DNA from: Planctomycetaceae bacterium
GTDB taxonomy: Bacteria > Planctomycetota > Planctomycetia > Pirellulales > Pirellulaceae
DNA length: 15,935 nt
Direction: 5' to 3'
Assembly: GCA_003501565.1 (NCBI GenBank)
Contig: DNPC01000123.1
Span: forward strand, 1-15,935
The translations under genes were made by a program, and so were the position numbers. The notes below the pieces were generated by a model, which had not been told where the DNA came from, did not search any database, and saw only the letters and a list, made by a program, of their open reading frames with translations. The first letter of the stretch is position 1. Every line of letters starts with the position of its first letter. This document shows, one piece after another, positions 14,712 through 15,935 of the stretch.

Positions 14712-14713
14712 GG

Positions 14714-15935
14714 CTACTCGGCCGTATCAAGGTACGGATCCTGACCTATTTCGCGCTGCAGCTTAGTGCGCTCGCGCTCATGGTGTAGCAACATCATGCG
14801 GTCGCGAAAGTGCTTACGTTCAACTTTGCGCTGGGCCCGTCGAATAACGCTCGACCAACTGTGCAGCGGCCCTCCGTTATTGCGACCGTGTTCAGCATAG
14901 GCTTCCGCTTTGGCGTTGCCGTAACCGCCTTGTAGGATTTCATCGTCCAGTGATAGGTATTGGCGATACGATCCAGGGTCACCCTGGCGACCGCAACGTC
15001 CAATCAATTGTCGGTCGATGCGGGCCGCGTCGTGCAATTCCGTACAGATCACGTGCATGCCGCCGAGTTCCTTGACGTGTTGTTCGAGTTTCACGTCGGT
15101 TCCGCGTCCTGCCATATTGGTTGCGACCGTGATCCTTCCCAGTTCACCAGCTGCTGCAACAATCTCCGCTTCACGTTCGACTTCTTTGGCGTTGAGTACT
15201 TGGCATTTCATGCCTGCGTTTTCGAGCATCTTCGAGAGCATCAGCGATTTATCGATCGATCGGGTACCAATCAAAACTGGGCGTCCCGTTGCGTGAATCT
15301 CGCTAGTTTCTTCCACGATGGCTTCGAATTTCTCTTCCATCGTGCCGAAAACCTTGTCGGGCAGACGCTTGCGCTGCGGAGGTCGGTTGGTGGGAACGAG
15401 GACAACTGGCGTTTTGTAGATTTTGCGTAGCTCTGGAGAGCTCGTTGAAGCGGTACCGGTCATTCCCGCGAGGTGACGGTAGCGCTGGAATAGATCTTGG
15501 ACGGTGATGCGGGCGGCCTGTCCGGTTGGCACGCTTACGTCGAGACCCTCGCGAGCTTCGATGGCTTGGTGGATACCGTCACGCCACTTTCGACCCTCTG
15601 CCAGTCGACCGGTAAACTCGTCGACAATGACAACTTCGTCGTCGCGGACGATGTACTGTCGATCGCGGAAAAACTCGGTATGCACTTTAATGCCACGTTC
15701 GATGTACTCGTACAGATCGACGAGGGCGACACCCCGCATTTCATCATCGCGTGGGAGTGATCGAACGAGCGAACGGCCGCGCGAAGTCAGCTCGACCTTT
15801 CGCGTATCGTCTTCGAGCGTGTAATGCTCCTCGGCCTCAAACTTGTCGGCATGCTGGCTAGCCCACCGGAAGGTCGCGATGACCGTGTCTCGAGTCTCGT
15901 CCCCCAGGGATCCGATGATTAGAGGAGTTCGAGCT
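14714..15935 (-). CDS. secA: short SecA-like preprotein translocase ATPase (5' end outside window)
   Basis: This frame is open to the right edge and gives the last 406 residues. SecA is the ATPase that pushes preproteins through SecYEG. Seen from the edge: ARTPLIIGS (1-9, just after the first motor half), the preprotein-crosslinking part, IVDEFTGRLAEGR (103-115), MTGTAS (158-163), TNMAGRGTDV (272-281) and IGRCGRQGDPGS (311-322) of the second nucleotide-binding fold. The scaffold helix then begins with RRAQRKVERKHFRDR (365-379), but the chain ends 27 residues later at GQDPYLDTAE. Canonical SecA has YDDVxNxQR here and a further 200 or more residues: rest of the scaffold, wing domain, IRA hairpin and zinc tail. 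All are missing, with no frameshift seen. It is probably an accessory SecA paralogue rather than the housekeeping one. An internal ATG at 15739 is not the start, since family sequence continues upstream of it. Confidence 0.92.
   Translation of the reverse strand, partial: ARTPLIIGSLGDETRDTVIATFRWASQHADKFEAEEHYTLEDDTRKVELTSRGRSLVRSLPRDDEMRGVALVDLYEYIERGIKVHTEFFRDRQYIVRDDEVVIVDEFTGRLAEGRKWRDGIHQAIEAREGLDVSVPTGQAARITVQDLFQRYRHLAGMTGTASTSSPELRKIYKTPVVLVPTNRPPQRKRLPDKVFGTMEEKFEAIVEETSEIHATGRPVLIGTRSIDKSLMLSKMLENAGMKCQVLNAKEVEREAEIVAAAGELGRITVATNMAGRGTDVKLEQHVKELGGMHVICTELHDAARIDRQLIGRCGRQGDPGSYRQYLSLDDEILQGGYGNAKAEAYAEHGRNNGGPLHSWSSVIRRAQRKVERKHFRDRMMLLHHERERTKLQREIGQDPYLDTAE

Noticed and set aside
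1..15935. CRISPR arrays, insertion sequences, phage genes, toxin-antitoxin pairs, tRNA genes
   Set aside because: No regularly spaced repeats, transposase or integrase motifs, small paired genes or cloverleaf sequences were seen. All long frames are explained by the genes listed.

Overview
The window looks like ordinary chromosomal DNA from a planctomycete, most likely a marine Pirellula/Rhodopirellula-type bacterium. This assignment is inferred from the gene mix: a secreted sulfatase of the N-acetylglucosamine-6-sulfatase type, a monomeric NADP isocitrate dehydrogenase, a shortened SecA-like protein and a plant-like acetolactate synthase. Genes are short runs on alternating strands with moderate GC. 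I see no tRNA, rRNA, insertion sequence, phage gene or CRISPR array, and no intergenic stretch exceeds 300 bases.

Layout, left to right. On the minus strand, a PAS plus LuxR-type HTH regulator (149-853) lies downstream of the fluoride channel gene crcB (1000-1431). Divergent from crcB is ilvB (1713-3488, plus), the large subunit of acetolactate synthase, with no small subunit beside it. Convergent with ilvB is a WcaJ-type polyprenyl-phosphate sugar phosphotransferase (3539-4939, minus). Upstream of that, on the same strand, is thiL, thiamine-monophosphate kinase (5211-6140, minus). nagB (6418-7200) and an exported sulfatase (7248-8891) form a likely two-gene plus-strand unit, followed by a low-GC gene for a small exported protein of unknown function (9018-9602). 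A minus-strand pair follows: aroB (12109-13227), then the monomeric isocitrate dehydrogenase gene (9728-11947). A ThrE-type amino acid exporter (13447-14685, plus) converges on a SecA-like gene (14714-15935, minus) that runs off the right end.

Most genes are independent housekeeping functions: branched-chain amino acids, shikimate pathway, TCA cycle/NADPH, thiamine diphosphate. The clearest functional link is nagB with the sulfatase, which suggests use of 6-sulfated amino sugars from marine or mucin-like glycans. ThiL makes the cofactor needed by IlvB, but nothing in the layout suggests joint control.

No new multi-gene system is evident. The observations most worth following are the SecA paralogue that stops where the helical scaffold domain should continue, the plant-like acetolactate synthase, the purine-rich repeat that contains the thrE start, and the structured intergenic segment between thiL and wcaJ.
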